Of a stretch of 64,000 bases of DNA, positions 7,819 to 17,298 are shown piece by piece. The notes beneath the pieces are model-generated. The model worked only from the letters and a program-made list of their open reading frames with translations, was not told the origin of the DNA and ran no database searches. Made by a program: the position numbers and the translations under genes. The number at the start of each line of letters is the position of its first letter. The stretch's first letter is position 1. The stretch comes from Microbacteriaceae bacterium (GTDB lineage: Bacteria; Actinomycetota; Actinomycetes; Actinomycetales; Microbacteriaceae), in the NCBI GenBank assembly GCA_025464995.1, contig JAODMO010000007.1:24475-88474 (forward strand), in the 5' to 3' direction.

Positions 7819-7996
7819 CGCCGCGTGCGCTCGCCGGCTGCGCGGCTTCCCGACGCAGGGCCGCAGTGGGTTCGCAACTCGGGCAGAACCGCGGATGCCG
7901 CGGGGCGACCCGCGCGAACCCGGACCCCGAGGCATCCGCCCGGCGCATCTGCCTGAGTCGCGTGCAGCGTTGCGGGTCAGGCGGCGGCTCCTCGGG

Positions 7997-9286
7997 TCAG
8001 GCGAGCGCCGCGTGCGCCCGCTCGCGGCCGGGATATTCGCGCAGCGACGTCGAGAGCGCCGCCAGCTCCGACCGCGCGTGCGCTTGAGGCGCGAGCACCC
8101 TCTCGACGGCCGCGGCCAGCTCGGCGACGCTCGCGCAGTTCGGGTCGAGCGCCTCTCCGAACCCGACGCGTTCGATCGCCGCCGCCCCGGCGAACTGGTC
8201 GGTGGAGAACGGCAGCACGACGAGAGGCACGCCGTGCGTCATGGCCTCCGTCACGCTGTTGTTGCCGCCGTGGGTGACGGCCGTGGCCGCTTCGCCGAGC
8301 AGCCTCACCTGCGGCAGGAACTCGCGCACGAGCCACTCCGCGGGCAGGTCGCCGAGCTCGGCGCGGTCGGCCGACCCGATCGCGACGGCGACGCGACGGC
8401 CGGCGAGCGCCGCGAGCACCCGCGCGAGCACGTCGCCGCGCACCGAGAGGAAGCTGCCGAAGCTCACGTACACGAATGGCTCGTCGCTCGCCGCGAGCCA
8501 TTCGTCGACCTCCGGGTCGGCCGGTTCTTCGCGAACGGATGATCCGAGAAACTCGTGTGGCGGAAGCAGGGCCGTGCGCTCCGGTTCGTGCAGCTCGCGC
8601 GGGTAGTTGAACAGCAGCAGCTCACCGTGCTCCGCGAAGGCGCTCTCCGATCGCAGGTGCCCAGCACCGAGACCCTCGAGGGCCGCGTTCCATTCGCTCG
8701 TGAACGACTCGCTGACCTCGTCGCAGAGCCGCCGGAGCGCGGCGAGGGCGGCAACATCCGGTGTGAGCGCGGTCGGCCACGACGGCGGATAGCCGTAGAC
8801 CTCACCCGCGACGGGCAGGGCGGAGGGGTGTCCCAGCACGACGTCGGCGTAGGGCGTGCCGTGCGCGAGGAGCGCGAGCCGGGCGCTGAAAGCGAGGTGG
8901 TCGACGATGATGCGATCGGGGCGCACCTCGTCGACGACGCGCCGCACGGCCCGTGCCGTCTCGACCGGATTCCACAACAGGTCGTTCTTGCGCGCGGAGG
9001 CCTGGAATGCGAGCGTCTCGACGAGGCCCGCCCTCGTCGCGTCGAAGAAGCCGCGCAGGGCGTCGTCTTCTCCCGTCGGCTGGTCCTCTGCCTTGATGAT
9101 GCCGGGATTCGATCCGCGCCCGAGCTGCAGGTCCACGCGTTCGAACCGGAACGACTCGACGATGGCTGCGGTGGCGGTGCCGGTCGCGACCACGACGCGT
9201 TCCCCCACGTCACGCCATGCGGTACCGAGCGTGGCGAGCGGCAGGAGGTGTGAGGCGTAGTCCGGGCTGATGATGAGCAGCGTCAT
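7997..9286 (-). CDS. Glycosyltransferase family 1 (MGT/UGT-like)
   Basis: GT-B fold glycosyltransferase of 429 residues. The C-terminal donor-binding half has VYVSFGSFLSVRGDVL and the signature THGGNNSVTEAMTHGVPLVV followed by FSTDQFAGA, as in macrolide and other UDP/dNDP-sugar transferases. The N-terminal acceptor half starts MTLLIISPDYASHLLPL, with a conserved early His. No signal peptide is present, so it is cytoplasmic. The ATG at 9286 overlaps the stop of the upstream HEAT/GT4 gene by 4 nt. The acceptor is unknown; the linkage to another transferase suggests both modify the same glycoconjugate. Confidence 0.88.
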   Translation of the reverse strand: MTLLIISPDYASHLLPLATLGTAWRDVGERVVVATGTATAAIVESFRFERVDLQLGRGSNPGIIKAEDQPTGEDDALRGFFDATRAGLVETLAFQASARKNDLLWNPVETARAVRRVVDEVRPDRIIVDHLAFSARLALLAHGTPYADVVLGHPSALPVAGEVYGYPPSWPTALTPDVAALAALRRLCDEVSESFTSEWNAALEGLGAGHLRSESAFAEHGELLLFNYPRELHEPERTALLPPHEFLGSSVREEPADPEVDEWLAASDEPFVYVSFGSFLSVRGDVLARVLAALAGRRVAVAIGSADRAELGDLPAEWLVREFLPQVRLLGEAATAVTHGGNNSVTEAMTHGVPLVVLPFSTDQFAGAAAIERVGFGEALDPNCASVAELAAAVERVLAPQAHARSELAALSTSLREYPGRERAHAALA

Positions 9287-11511
9287 CCGGCGACCACCCT
9301 CGAATCCCCTTGCGCGTAGGCCGCGTCGCTGGCGCCGGCGTAGACGCCCCTGAGCGTCGCAGCCATGGCCTGGATGGTGAACCGGCTCGCGACCGTCTCG
9401 CGCGAGCGGTCGGGCCGAGCTTCGCCCGGCACCGAATCGAGGGCCTCGAGGCCCATCGCGTCGAGGGCGTCGCTCATGGCGGCGGCCAACAGGGCGGGGT
9501 CGGACGGGCGGGTGAGGAAGCCCGTGTCGCCCTGTTCTATGTAGGTGGCCGGGCCGCCGCCCGCCGGAGCGACCACGAGCAGCCCCGCCGCCATCGCCTC
9601 GAGGATCGCGATGCCGAACTCCTCCTTGAGGCTGCCGCAGACGTAGACACCGCCGGGCGCGGCGAGCCCGGGCACGCCGAATCGCGCCGCAGCGACCCAA
9701 CGGGCCACCTCGTCGTTGGGGCGGTGACCGGGCATGAGCAGCCCCGCCGCGGCGGCCTCGGCGCGCGGCACGGTGCGGTCGATGCGGTCGAACTGCTCGC
9801 GCTCGTCGGCCGTCGGGCTCTCGAGGTCGCCGCCGACCAGCAGCAGGTTGGCGCGCCGCTGGAGCGGACCGTCGGCCCACGCGGAGACGACCGTCGCCAT
9901 GCCCTTGACGCGGTGCATGCGCCCGACGGAGACGATGAGCGGCAGGTCTCGACGCTCGGCGGGCAGGTCGGCGAGAAGGGAGCGCAGCGAGTCGAGCGCG
10001 GGGGACGCCGGCCCTCCGGCGGCGTGCACGGCCGCTTCGTCGACGGCACGGTCGACCACCTCGAGGTCGATGCCCTCGGGCACCACCGAATGCCGCTCCG
10101 GGTGGGCGGTGATGTCGATGCCCACGAGCTCACGCATGTCGGCCTCCAGGTTGGGGCGCGGGAAGAGCACGGTGTGGGCGGCGTCGGCCGCGAGGCGCTG
10201 CACGAGTCGGGTGCGGAACCAGTAGTGCTCGCGTTCGTCGATGTCGCCGAAGTTCGACCGGGAGAGGTCGCCGGCGGCATCGAGGGCGCGGATGATGGCG
10301 TGCGGGTCGGGCGCGACGGTGAACACGACCGGCACGCCGAGGTCGCGCGCGACGTTCGCGGCGGCGAGGCTGCCGACATCCGCCATGCGCAGGTGGATCA
10401 CGTCGACCGTGCCCGCCGCTCGGAGCACTCGGCGGATGCCGCGTTCCGCCGCGACACGCAGCTGCCAGGCGTCTGGAGCGGCGACCGGGTCGCTGAGCAG
10501 CGGCACCGACGCGTACGCGTGGCCGTTCACGGTCGAGCCGACCGATGACAGACTCTCGAAGGCGGCCGCCGCGCTGCCGCGGGAGAGGGTGATGACGCGT
10601 TGCACGAGGTCCGCCTCGGCGGCATCCACGGGGCCGCGGTCCGCGGCGAGCGCGTCACCGAGGCGCACGAGCAGGGTCGCGATCCCGCCGTTGTCACCCG
10701 TGCCGGCACGGGTCAGTTCGGGGTCGATGTCGGCATGGAGGAAGAGCTGGGCGACGGTGAGGCCGGTCTGCCATGGCGCGCGCACGACGGTGCCCGCCGT
10801 GAGGTCGACGAGCGCGAGTCGTGCCGCGTCGGCGACGAACCCCCGGCCGGCCGCGAGGCGGTTCACGAGGTCGACGCTGCGCTCGTCGCCCGAGCGGTCG
10901 CCGAGGCCCGCGACCGCCGCGACACGCGCGGCGTCGGTCTCGGCCTCGTCGCCCGCGACGCGGAGGAGGGCGGCGGTGGCGATTCGGCCGCGGGCCACAC
11001 CGAGGCTCTCGACGATGCGCGCGCGGGCGTCCGGCCCAGTCACGCCGACGAGGGCGCTCCCCAGGCCGATCGCGATCTGGTCGGGGGCGGACGACGCCCA
11101 CTGCTGCAGTGTGCGTTGCGCGAGCATCCCGCTGAATCCGCCGTCGGCGACGAGGGAGATGAGGCGGGCGATCGTGCCGAACTGCGGCAGCCGGGCCGAC
11201 AGCGCCCACGCGGCGTGCTGACGGAGGTAGCCGCGGTCGTTCGACAGCAGCGCCGAGAGCACCTCGTCGGCTGACTCGTCGATCACCTGGGCGAGGGCAT
11301 GCACCGCGGCGATCGCGGTGAGCTGGTCGTCGCCGTCCAGGGTCGCCGCGAGCACCTGCACGGTGCGCGCACCGCCGTTGCGGCTCGCGACGAACGCGAG
11401 TTCGTCGGCGACCCTCATCGCGTCGACGATGTGGTGCGTCGCACGCAGTTCGTCGAGAGAGGTCTGGATGCCCACAAGCGCACTCCCGTTCTGGTTGGCC
11501 CGCATGATCAT
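9283..11511 (-). CDS. Fusion of HEAT-like repeat region with a GT4 glycosyltransferase
   Basis: A 742-residue protein. Residues from about 25 to 280 form helical repeats (AIAAVHALAQVIDESADEVL, AAWALSARLP, VAAVAGLGDRSGDE), recalling HEAT/armadillo units; residues about 340-730 are a GT-B glycosyltransferase of family 4, with LIVSVGRMHRVKGM, LLVGGDLESP, and the nucleotide-sugar Glu motif in KEEFGIAILEAMAAGLLVVA. An ATG at 11511 is chosen, since upstream residues look non-coding; another ATG at 11505 is equally possible and neither has a good ribosome binding site. It overlaps the following GT1 gene. The HEAT part may act as a docking scaffold, which is inference. Confidence 0.8.
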   Translation of the reverse strand: MIMRANQNGSALVGIQTSLDELRATHHIVDAMRVADELAFVASRNGGARTVQVLAATLDGDDQLTAIAAVHALAQVIDESADEVLSALLSNDRGYLRQHAAWALSARLPQFGTIARLISLVADGGFSGMLAQRTLQQWASSAPDQIAIGLGSALVGVTGPDARARIVESLGVARGRIATAALLRVAGDEAETDAARVAAVAGLGDRSGDERSVDLVNRLAAGRGFVADAARLALVDLTAGTVVRAPWQTGLTVAQLFLHADIDPELTRAGTGDNGGIATLLVRLGDALAADRGPVDAAEADLVQRVITLSRGSAAAAFESLSSVGSTVNGHAYASVPLLSDPVAAPDAWQLRVAAERGIRRVLRAAGTVDVIHLRMADVGSLAAANVARDLGVPVVFTVAPDPHAIIRALDAAGDLSRSNFGDIDEREHYWFRTRLVQRLAADAAHTVLFPRPNLEADMRELVGIDITAHPERHSVVPEGIDLEVVDRAVDEAAVHAAGGPASPALDSLRSLLADLPAERRDLPLIVSVGRMHRVKGMATVVSAWADGPLQRRANLLLVGGDLESPTADEREQFDRIDRTVPRAEAAAAGLLMPGHRPNDEVARWVAAARFGVPGLAAPGGVYVCGSLKEEFGIAILEAMAAGLLVVAPAGGGPATYIEQGDTGFLTRPSDPALLAAAMSDALDAMGLEALDSVPGEARPDRSRETVASRFTIQAMAATLRGVYAGASDAAYAQGDSRVVAG

Positions 11512-11578
11512 GGTCGGAGAGCCTGACGGGCGTGTGGCCTTGCTTCGTCCAGGTTGCGAACGGGCGATGACCTCCCGA

Positions 11579-12007
11579 TCAACCCTGCTCTGACTCGTCC
11601 TGCGTCTCCGTGTTGTCCTTGTTCGGAGCGGACGGCGAATTCGGATTGGTCCGGTCGCCGCCTCCCTGGCGTCCGGGGCGCTCGCCATTGTCGCCGGGTC
11701 CGCCACCGGGCATGCCCGCCTGGTGGTTTCCGCCGTTGTCTCCGCTGGGCAACGCTATGCCGAGCGCGACACCGCCGCCGAAGATCATGGCGATGGCGAG
11801 CACGCCGCCCGCGATGATCGCGGCGAGCGGCCCGCGGGAGAGCCGTCGTCGCGCAGGGGGTGCGGCGGCCGGTGCCGTGGTGGGCGGGGTCTCCGCCGCG
11901 GCGGGCGCCGCGGTTCCCGGTGCTTCGGAGATGACCGGAGTCGTGGCGGCGGCGGCCTGCGGCTCGGTGTCGTCGGGTTCGGGGGCTGCGGGTGTCGTTG
12001 TCGTCAT
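11579..12007 (-). CDS. Small single-pass membrane protein, Pro/Ala-rich inside, Gly/Asn-rich outside
   Basis: A 142-residue protein of unknown function. Residues 1-55 are a low-complexity Thr/Ala/Pro region ending in a basic stop (PARRRLSRG); residues about 58-85 form one membrane helix (LAAIIAGGVLAIAMIFGGG); the remaining tail, rich in Gly, Asn, Pro and Asp, would be outside. It lies 67 bp upstream of the HEAT/GT4 gene on the same strand and could share its transcript, but nothing ties its function to glycosylation. Low-complexity ends evolve fast, so homology searches may be uninformative. Confidence 0.65.
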   Translation of the reverse strand: MTTTTPAAPEPDDTEPQAAAATTPVISEAPGTAAPAAAETPPTTAPAAAPPARRRLSRGPLAAIIAGGVLAIAMIFGGGVALGIALPSGDNGGNHQAGMPGGGPGDNGERPGRQGGGDRTNPNSPSAPNKDNTETQDESEQG

Positions 12008-12097
12008 GGCGCAACGATGATCTCGCCGGCTATGCGCGCGCTATGCGCCCGACCCCAACCGGCTGGGAACCGGGCTGGCCGGCACGGCACCCGCCGA

Positions 12098-12922
12098 TCA
12101 GGCGCCCAACTCGACGGCTCGGGCGAGCGCCGCCGCCGCGGTGCGGTCGAAGACGTTCTTGAGGTCGGCGCGTTCGAGCTCGGCGATGGCCCGCTCGGTC
12201 GTGCCCTTGGGGCTCGTCACCTGAATGCGCAGCTCCGTGGGCGACGACGTGGACGATTCGAGCAGGCGGGCCGCCCCGATGAAGGTGCCCTCGACCATCG
12301 TGGCCGCCTGCTCGGGCGTGAAGCCGAGGTCGATGGCGGTACGAGTGAGTTCCTCGATGAGGAAGAAGACGTAGGCCGGCCCGGAACCCGAGATCGTCGA
12401 CAACGCGTTGATCTGGCTCTCGGGGATGACGAGCACCGAGCCGACGGTCTCGAACAGCGTCGTCACGAGTTGGAGCTGCTCGTCGGTCGAGCGCGTTCCC
12501 GCGGCGAGTCCCGTGACTCCCCGCCCGACCACCGACGGGGTGTTCGGCATCGAGCGCAGCACGGCGGCCGGCACGAGCGCCTCCATGGTCTCGATCGTGA
12601 CGCCGGCGGCGACGCTCACCACGATGGCATCGGGCTCGAGGCTGTCGGCCACCTCTCGCAGCAGGTCGGCGACCATCGCGGGCTTGACGCCGATCAGCAC
12701 GATGCGAGCGCCGCGCACCGCGGTGCGGTTCGCGTCGGGGTCGGTCTCTGTGGCGAGGGAGGTGACGCGATCGGAGGCGAGCGGCGCCGCCTTCGCCGTC
12801 GAGCGATTCGTCACACGGATGCCACCCTCGACCTCGACCTTCGGTGCGAGCAGCCCGCTGAGGATGGCCCCTCCCATCGATCCGGTTCCGAGGATGGCGA
12901 TGGTGGGGAGAGTGACGGTCAT
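12098..12922 (-). CDS. proC: Pyrroline-5-carboxylate reductase
   Basis: Cytoplasmic NAD(P)H enzyme, 274 residues, that makes the last step to proline (P5C to L-proline). The N-terminal Rossmann fold has IAILGTGSMGGAILSGLL; VSVAAGVTIETMEAL and MPNTPSVVGRGVTGL are characteristic ProC segments, and the C-terminal helical dimerisation domain contains LSTISGSGPAYVFFLIEEL. Length is typical. The ATG at 12922 is preceded at 6 nt by TAGAAT with no Shine-Dalgarno, consistent with a leaderless mRNA. It is divergent from the cation transporter gene with only 22 bp between start codons. Confidence 0.93.
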   Translation of the reverse strand: MTVTLPTIAILGTGSMGGAILSGLLAPKVEVEGGIRVTNRSTAKAAPLASDRVTSLATETDPDANRTAVRGARIVLIGVKPAMVADLLREVADSLEPDAIVVSVAAGVTIETMEALVPAAVLRSMPNTPSVVGRGVTGLAAGTRSTDEQLQLVTTLFETVGSVLVIPESQINALSTISGSGPAYVFFLIEELTRTAIDLGFTPEQAATMVEGTFIGAARLLESSTSSPTELRIQVTSPKGTTERAIAELERADLKNVFDRTAAAALARAVELGA

Positions 12923-12928
12923 AGGAGC

Positions 12929-12938
12929 ATTCTAGGAT
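12929..12938. promoter_or_regulatory. Symmetric divergent -10 elements shared by proC and the CDF gene
   Basis: ATTCTAGGAT contains TAGGAT on the plus strand (12933-12938) and TAGAAT on the minus strand (12934-12929), sharing the central TA. Each -10 is followed by exactly 6 nt and then an ATG: plus at 12945, minus at 12922. Neither gene has a ribosome binding site, so two back-to-back leaderless promoters are inferred. Confidence 0.6.
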
Positions 12939-12944
12939 TGAGCC

Positions 12945-13907
12945 ATGAGCACATCCGGTGGGAACAAGGCAATAGTCGCGGCGTTGCTCGCGAATCTGGG
13001 AATCGCGATTACCAAGTTCATCGCCTTCGCCTTCTCCGGCTCGAGCTCGATGCTCGCCGAGGGAGTCCACTCGCTCGCCGACACAGGCAACCAGGGGTTG
13101 CTCCTCCTCGGTGGACGGAAGGCGAAGAGAAAGGCCACCGCAGACCACCCGTTCGGCTTCGGCCGCGAACGCTACGTCTACGCGTTCGTCGTCTCCATCA
13201 TCCTGTTCTCCATCGGTGGCGTGTTCTCGATCTACGAGGGCATCGAGAAGGTGCAGCACCCGCACGAGCTGGAGAACGCGTGGCTGCCGATCGTGGTGCT
13301 GCTCGTCGCGATCGCGCTCGAGAGCTTCTCCTTCCGCACCGCGATCAGGGAGTCGAACCACGTGCGCGGCAAGCAGGGGTGGGTGGAGTTCATCCGCCGC
13401 GCGAAGGCGCCCGAGCTGCCCGTCGTGCTTCTCGAGGATTTCGCCGCGCTCATCGGCCTCGTGCTCGCGCTGCTCGGCGTCGGTCTCACCATCATCACCG
13501 ACAACTCACTGTTCGACGCCCTTGGCACTCTCGCGATCGGCGTGCTGCTCGTGCTCGTCGCGATCGTGCTCGGCATCGAGACCAAGAGCCTCCTCGTCGG
13601 TGAGGGCGCGTCATCCGACGACACCGAGGCGATCCGCACCGCGATAAACGCCAACCCGCAGGTCGAGGCGCTCATCCACATGAAGACGCTCTACCTCGGC
13701 CCCGACGAGCTCCTCGTCGGCGCGAAGGTCGCCTTCGCACGCAGTCGCAAGCTCGCGGATGTCGCGGCCGACATCAACGGGCTAGAGACGGCTATTCGCG
13801 CCGCCGTGCCGATCGCGCGCGTGATCTACATCGAGCCCGACGTCTACATCACCCCGAACGCCGCGAACCCGACGACCGACGCGATCGTGATCAAGGCCGC
13901 CGACTGA
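12945..13907 (+). CDS. Cation diffusion facilitator (CDF) family metal transporter
   Basis: Inner-membrane metal/proton antiporter of 320 residues, probably exporting Zn2+, Co2+, Fe2+ or Mn2+. The first helices give NKAIVAALLANLGIAITKF, and the next carries SSSMLAEGVHSLADTGNQGL, where His/Asp residues match the CDF metal site. ADHPFGFGRERYVYAFVVSI is a conserved CDF loop and helix. A C-terminal cytoplasmic domain (about residues 220-310) holds the usual regulatory fold. Metal specificity cannot be assigned by eye. It is expressed from a leaderless promoter back to back with proC. Confidence 0.92.
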   Translation: MSTSGGNKAIVAALLANLGIAITKFIAFAFSGSSSMLAEGVHSLADTGNQGLLLLGGRKAKRKATADHPFGFGRERYVYAFVVSIILFSIGGVFSIYEGIEKVQHPHELENAWLPIVVLLVAIALESFSFRTAIRESNHVRGKQGWVEFIRRAKAPELPVVLLEDFAALIGLVLALLGVGLTIITDNSLFDALGTLAIGVLLVLVAIVLGIETKSLLVGEGASSDDTEAIRTAINANPQVEALIHMKTLYLGPDELLVGAKVAFARSRKLADVAADINGLETAIRAAVPIARVIYIEPDVYITPNAANPTTDAIVIKAAD

Positions 13908-13968
13908 GCGTCTCGCCTATCTCGGTCAGGCTGGGCGACGTCGCGCACGCCGAGGCCCGAGCTCAGCC

Positions 13969-14005
13969 CTGAGGTTCGAACGACCGTGCCACTGTCAAAC
14001 CTCAG
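13969..14005. repeat. Inverted repeat between convergent CDF and tadA genes
   Basis: CTGAGGTT (13969-13976) and AACCTCAG (13998-14005) form an 8-bp stem with a 21-nt loop in the gap between converging genes. It could help termination in both directions, but no T run follows. Confidence 0.4.
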
Positions 14006-14024
14006 CCGCTCAGCGCACTCGGCC

Positions 14025-14489
<465 letters not shown>

Positions 14490-14548
14490 TCAGATCGAGC
14501 CTAGGTGACTTGTGGATGATGCCGCCGATCCCGAGCGCACCGCTGAAG

Positions 14549-14554
14549 TAGATT
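14549..14554 (+). promoter_or_regulatory. -10 element for leaderless upp
   Basis: TAGATT followed by 6 nt and the ATG of upp at 14561, with no ribosome binding site between. Confidence 0.55.
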
Positions 14555-14560
14555 GGGCTC

Positions 14561-15196
14561 ATGCGAGTTCACGTTGCCGACCATCCGCTCATCACGCACA
14601 AGCTCACCGTGCTGCGCGACAAGAACACCCCGTCGCCGACGTTCCGCGCCCTGGCCGAGGAGCTGATGACACTGCTCGCCTACGAGGCGACACGCAACGT
14701 GCGCACCGAGGTCGTGACCGTGCAGACCCCCGTCGCAGCGGCGCAGGGCCTGACCATCGGCTCGCCGCGCCCGCTCGTCGTGCCGATCCTGCGCGCGGGT
14801 CTCGGAATGCTCGAGGGCATGGTCAAACTGGTTCCCACGGCCGAGGTCGGCTTCCTCGGGATGGTGCGCGACGAGGAGACCCTCCAGCCGACGACCTACG
14901 CCGAGCGCCTGCCCGACGACCTCTCCGGCCGCCAGTGCTTCGTGCTCGACCCCATGCTCGCGACCGGCGGATCACTCATCGCCGCGATCGACTTCCTCTT
15001 CGCCCGGGGAGCCGTCGACGTCACCGCCGTCTGCCTCATCGCCGCTCCGGAGGGCCTCGCGGCCGTGGAGAAGGCCATGGCGGGCCGCGGCGACGTGACG
15101 GTCGTGCTGGGCGCCGTCGACGAGAAGCTCGACGAGCTGGGGTACATCGTGCCGGGCCTCGGCGATGCGGGCGACCGCCTCTACGGACTGGTCTGA
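14561..15196 (+). CDS. upp: Uracil phosphoribosyltransferase
   Basis: Pyrimidine salvage enzyme, 211 residues, converting uracil and PRPP to UMP. Conserved segments are [19 protein letters not shown] near the start, [14 protein letters not shown], and the PRPP loop in [17 protein letters not shown]; the C-terminal uracil site [16 protein letters not shown] is complete. No signal peptide, and length is standard. The gene has its own leaderless promoter and is divergent from tadA. Confidence 0.96.
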   Translation: MRVHVADHPLITHKLTVLRDKNTPSPTFRALAEELMTLLAYEATRNVRTEVVTVQTPVAAAQGLTIGSPRPLVVPILRAGLGMLEGMVKLVPTAEVGFLGMVRDEETLQPTTYAERLPDDLSGRQCFVLDPMLATGGSLIAAIDFLFARGAVDVTAVCLIAAPEGLAAVEKAMAGRGDVTVVLGAVDEKLDELGYIVPGLGDAGDRLYGLV

Positions 15197-15283
15197 ATCC
15201 CCAGCCCACGTTGAGCAAATGGGGCGTACCGTCGGCAGTGACGTGTTCGAGAGGACACTGATCCGTTCGAGAGGTCGATCGTC

Positions 15284-16348
15284 GTGAACAGAACAATCCA
15301 GCGCTGGATTCCCGCCGCAGTCGTTCCCGCCGTCATCGTGATCGCGGCGGTGGCCGTGCCGGCCGGTGCCAGCGCCTCACCCGCGCTGCCCGAGATGACG
15401 GCGCACCAGCTGCTCGAACTCGTCGCGTCGAGCGACGACGCCGTCTACTCCGGCACCGTAGAGCAGAACTCGGCGCTCGGCCTTCCCGACGTGTCGGCTT
15501 TCGGGTCGGCGGCCCGAGACTCCGGTTCGGCCGCAGGCGCGCTCGAGCTCCTCACGGGCTCGCACACCGCGAAGGTCTCCGTGGGCGGCCCCACCACACA
15601 GCGCGTGCAACTGCTCGAGGGCTTCGCCGAGCGCAATGTCATCCGCAACGGCGACAGCGTCTGGCTCTACGACTCGAACGCCAAGACGGCGACCCACATC
15701 ACCGCGACGGCGCCCGCCGACCTTCCCGAGGCTCCCGACGTCACGCCGGCCGATGCCGCGGAGCGACTGCTCGCCGCCGTCGAGCCATCCACCACCATCG
15801 ACGTGATCGACACCGCGAGGGTCGCCGGGCGCGACGCCTACCAGCTGCGCCTCACGCCCGACGACCCCGGCACCCTGGTCGGCGCCGTCGTGCTGAGCGT
15901 CGACGCGAAGACCGGCCTGCCGCTCGGCGCGAGCATCAGCGCGAAGGGCCAGAAGCAGGCCGCGTTCTCCGTCGCCTTCAGCGACATCAGTTTCGCCGCC
16001 CCCGAGGCCTCGCTCTTCGACTTCACACCGCCGAGCGACGCGACGGTCACCGAGAAGTCGATCGACGCGAGCAAGACGACCGTGAGGGCACCGGATGTCG
16101 CGGCTCCCACCGGGCCGGACCCGACGCTCATCGGCGACGGCTGGGACGCGATAGTCGTCGTGCCGGCGGGTGCAGCCACGGCCACGAAGGCCGATGGCAC
16201 CGCCGCTGTGCTCGACCGGTTGACGACCAAGATCCACGGCGGCCGTGCGCTCAGCACGAGCCTCGTGTCGGTGTTCATCGCCGACGACGGTCGCGTGCTG
16301 GTCGGTGCTGTCAGCACCGAGCTGCTCCAGGCCGCCGCCGCGCAGTGA
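15284..16348 (+). CDS. Exported LolA/RseB-fold protein upstream of an ABC exporter
   Basis: A 354-residue secreted or membrane-anchored protein. Residues 1-32 form a signal peptide (basic start, VIVIAAVAVPAGASAS). The body resembles the LolA/RseB/DUF2092 fold of actinobacterial outer-membrane-lipoprotein-carrier-like proteins: VYSGTVEQNSALGLPD, NVIRNGDSVWLYDSNAKTA and DAYQLRLTPDDPGTL. These bind hydrophobic ligands in a half-barrel. The GTG at 15284 opens MNRTIQRWIP. Its stop overlaps the ABC ATPase start by 4 nt, and a permease follows, so the three form one operon. The cargo and direction are unknown; a role in handling lipids or lipoproteins outside the cell is inference. Confidence 0.8.
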   Translation: MNRTIQRWIPAAVVPAVIVIAAVAVPAGASASPALPEMTAHQLLELVASSDDAVYSGTVEQNSALGLPDVSAFGSAARDSGSAAGALELLTGSHTAKVSVGGPTTQRVQLLEGFAERNVIRNGDSVWLYDSNAKTATHITATAPADLPEAPDVTPADAAERLLAAVEPSTTIDVIDTARVAGRDAYQLRLTPDDPGTLVGAVVLSVDAKTGLPLGASISAKGQKQAAFSVAFSDISFAAPEASLFDFTPPSDATVTEKSIDASKTTVRAPDVAAPTGPDPTLIGDGWDAIVVVPAGAATATKADGTAAVLDRLTTKIHGGRALSTSLVSVFIADDGRVLVGAVSTELLQAAAAQ

Positions 16349-17298
16349 CGCCAGGAGGTCTCGCGATCGAGACCGAGGCCCTGACCAAGCGGTTCGGGCG
16401 CCAGACTGCTGTCGACGGCCTGAGCCTCGCCGTTCCGGGCGGCTCCGTCTTCGGATTCCTCGGCCCCAATGGATCGGGCAAGACGACGACCATCCGGATG
16501 CTGCTGGGACTCGCCTCGGCGACCACCGGTCGGATCCGCGTGCTCGACCTCGACATGCCGGATGCCTCCGCCGAGGTTCTGCCCCGCGTCGGCGCCCTCG
16601 TCGAGGGCCCCGCGTTCTACCCCTTCCTGTCGGGCCGCGACAACCTCCGCCGCTTCGATACGGCGAACCGGCACGCGGCATCCGCCACTCGCGCCGCCCG
16701 CGTCGACGACGCCCTCGATCGCGTCGGTCTGGGGCACGCGGCCGGAAAGGCGGCGCACGCCTACTCGCTCGGCATGAAGCAGCGGCTCGGCCTCGCCAAC
16801 GCGCTGCTCACCCCGCGCGACCTGCTCGTGCTCGACGAGCCGACCAACGGCCTCGACCCGCAGGGAACGCGTGAGGTGCGCTCGCTCATCCGGTCGCTCG
16901 CCGAAGAGGGCACCACCATCTTCCTGTCGAGCCACCTGCTCACCGAGGTGGAGCAGGTCTGCACGCACGTCGCCGTGATGAGCACCGGTCGCCTGGTCGC
17001 GCAAGGCTCGCTCGACGATCTGCGCGCGCAGGGCACGACGCGAATCGTGGTGACGACGCCCGATCCGGCCGATGCTCGACGCACCCTGGCCGCGCTCGGG
17101 CTCTCGCCCGACGCAGGGCCGGACGCCGCGCACGGCGACGTGCTGGTTGCCGACCTCGTCGCGGGGTTGCTGCCCGAGACCGTGACGGAGACGCTCGTGC
17201 GTGATGGTGTGCGGGTGCGCGGACTCGCCGTCGAGAGCCCGTCGCTCGAAGACCGCTTCGTGGCGCTCACCGGGGAGGGATTCGATGTCGCCGGATGA
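16345..17298 (+). CDS. ABC transporter ATP-binding protein (DrrA/CcmA-type)
   Basis: Cytoplasmic ATPase, 317 residues. Walker A is GPNGSGKTTTIRMLLG (about residue 43), the ABC signature is reduced to YSLGMKQRLGLANALL, Walker B is LLVLDEPTNGLDP, and the switch His is in FLSSHLLTEVEQV. A C-terminal extension of about 90 residues is typical of exporters in the DrrA-type family. The GTG at 16345 overlaps the upstream stop (GTGA). With the permease that follows it should form a 2+2 exporter; the upstream LolA-like protein is a likely partner. Confidence 0.9.
   Translation: MTPGGLAIETEALTKRFGRQTAVDGLSLAVPGGSVFGFLGPNGSGKTTTIRMLLGLASATTGRIRVLDLDMPDASAEVLPRVGALVEGPAFYPFLSGRDNLRRFDTANRHAASATRAARVDDALDRVGLGHAAGKAAHAYSLGMKQRLGLANALLTPRDLLVLDEPTNGLDPQGTREVRSLIRSLAEEGTTIFLSSHLLTEVEQVCTHVAVMSTGRLVAQGSLDDLRAQGTTRIVVTTPDPADARRTLAALGLSPDAGPDAAHGDVLVADLVAGLLPETVTETLVRDGVRVRGLAVESPSLEDRFVALTGEGFDVAG

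Noticed and set aside
10694..11221. Open frames on both strands across the HEAT region
   Set aside because: GC-driven shadows without motifs; the GT4 fusion frame is continuous and has glycosyltransferase signatures.
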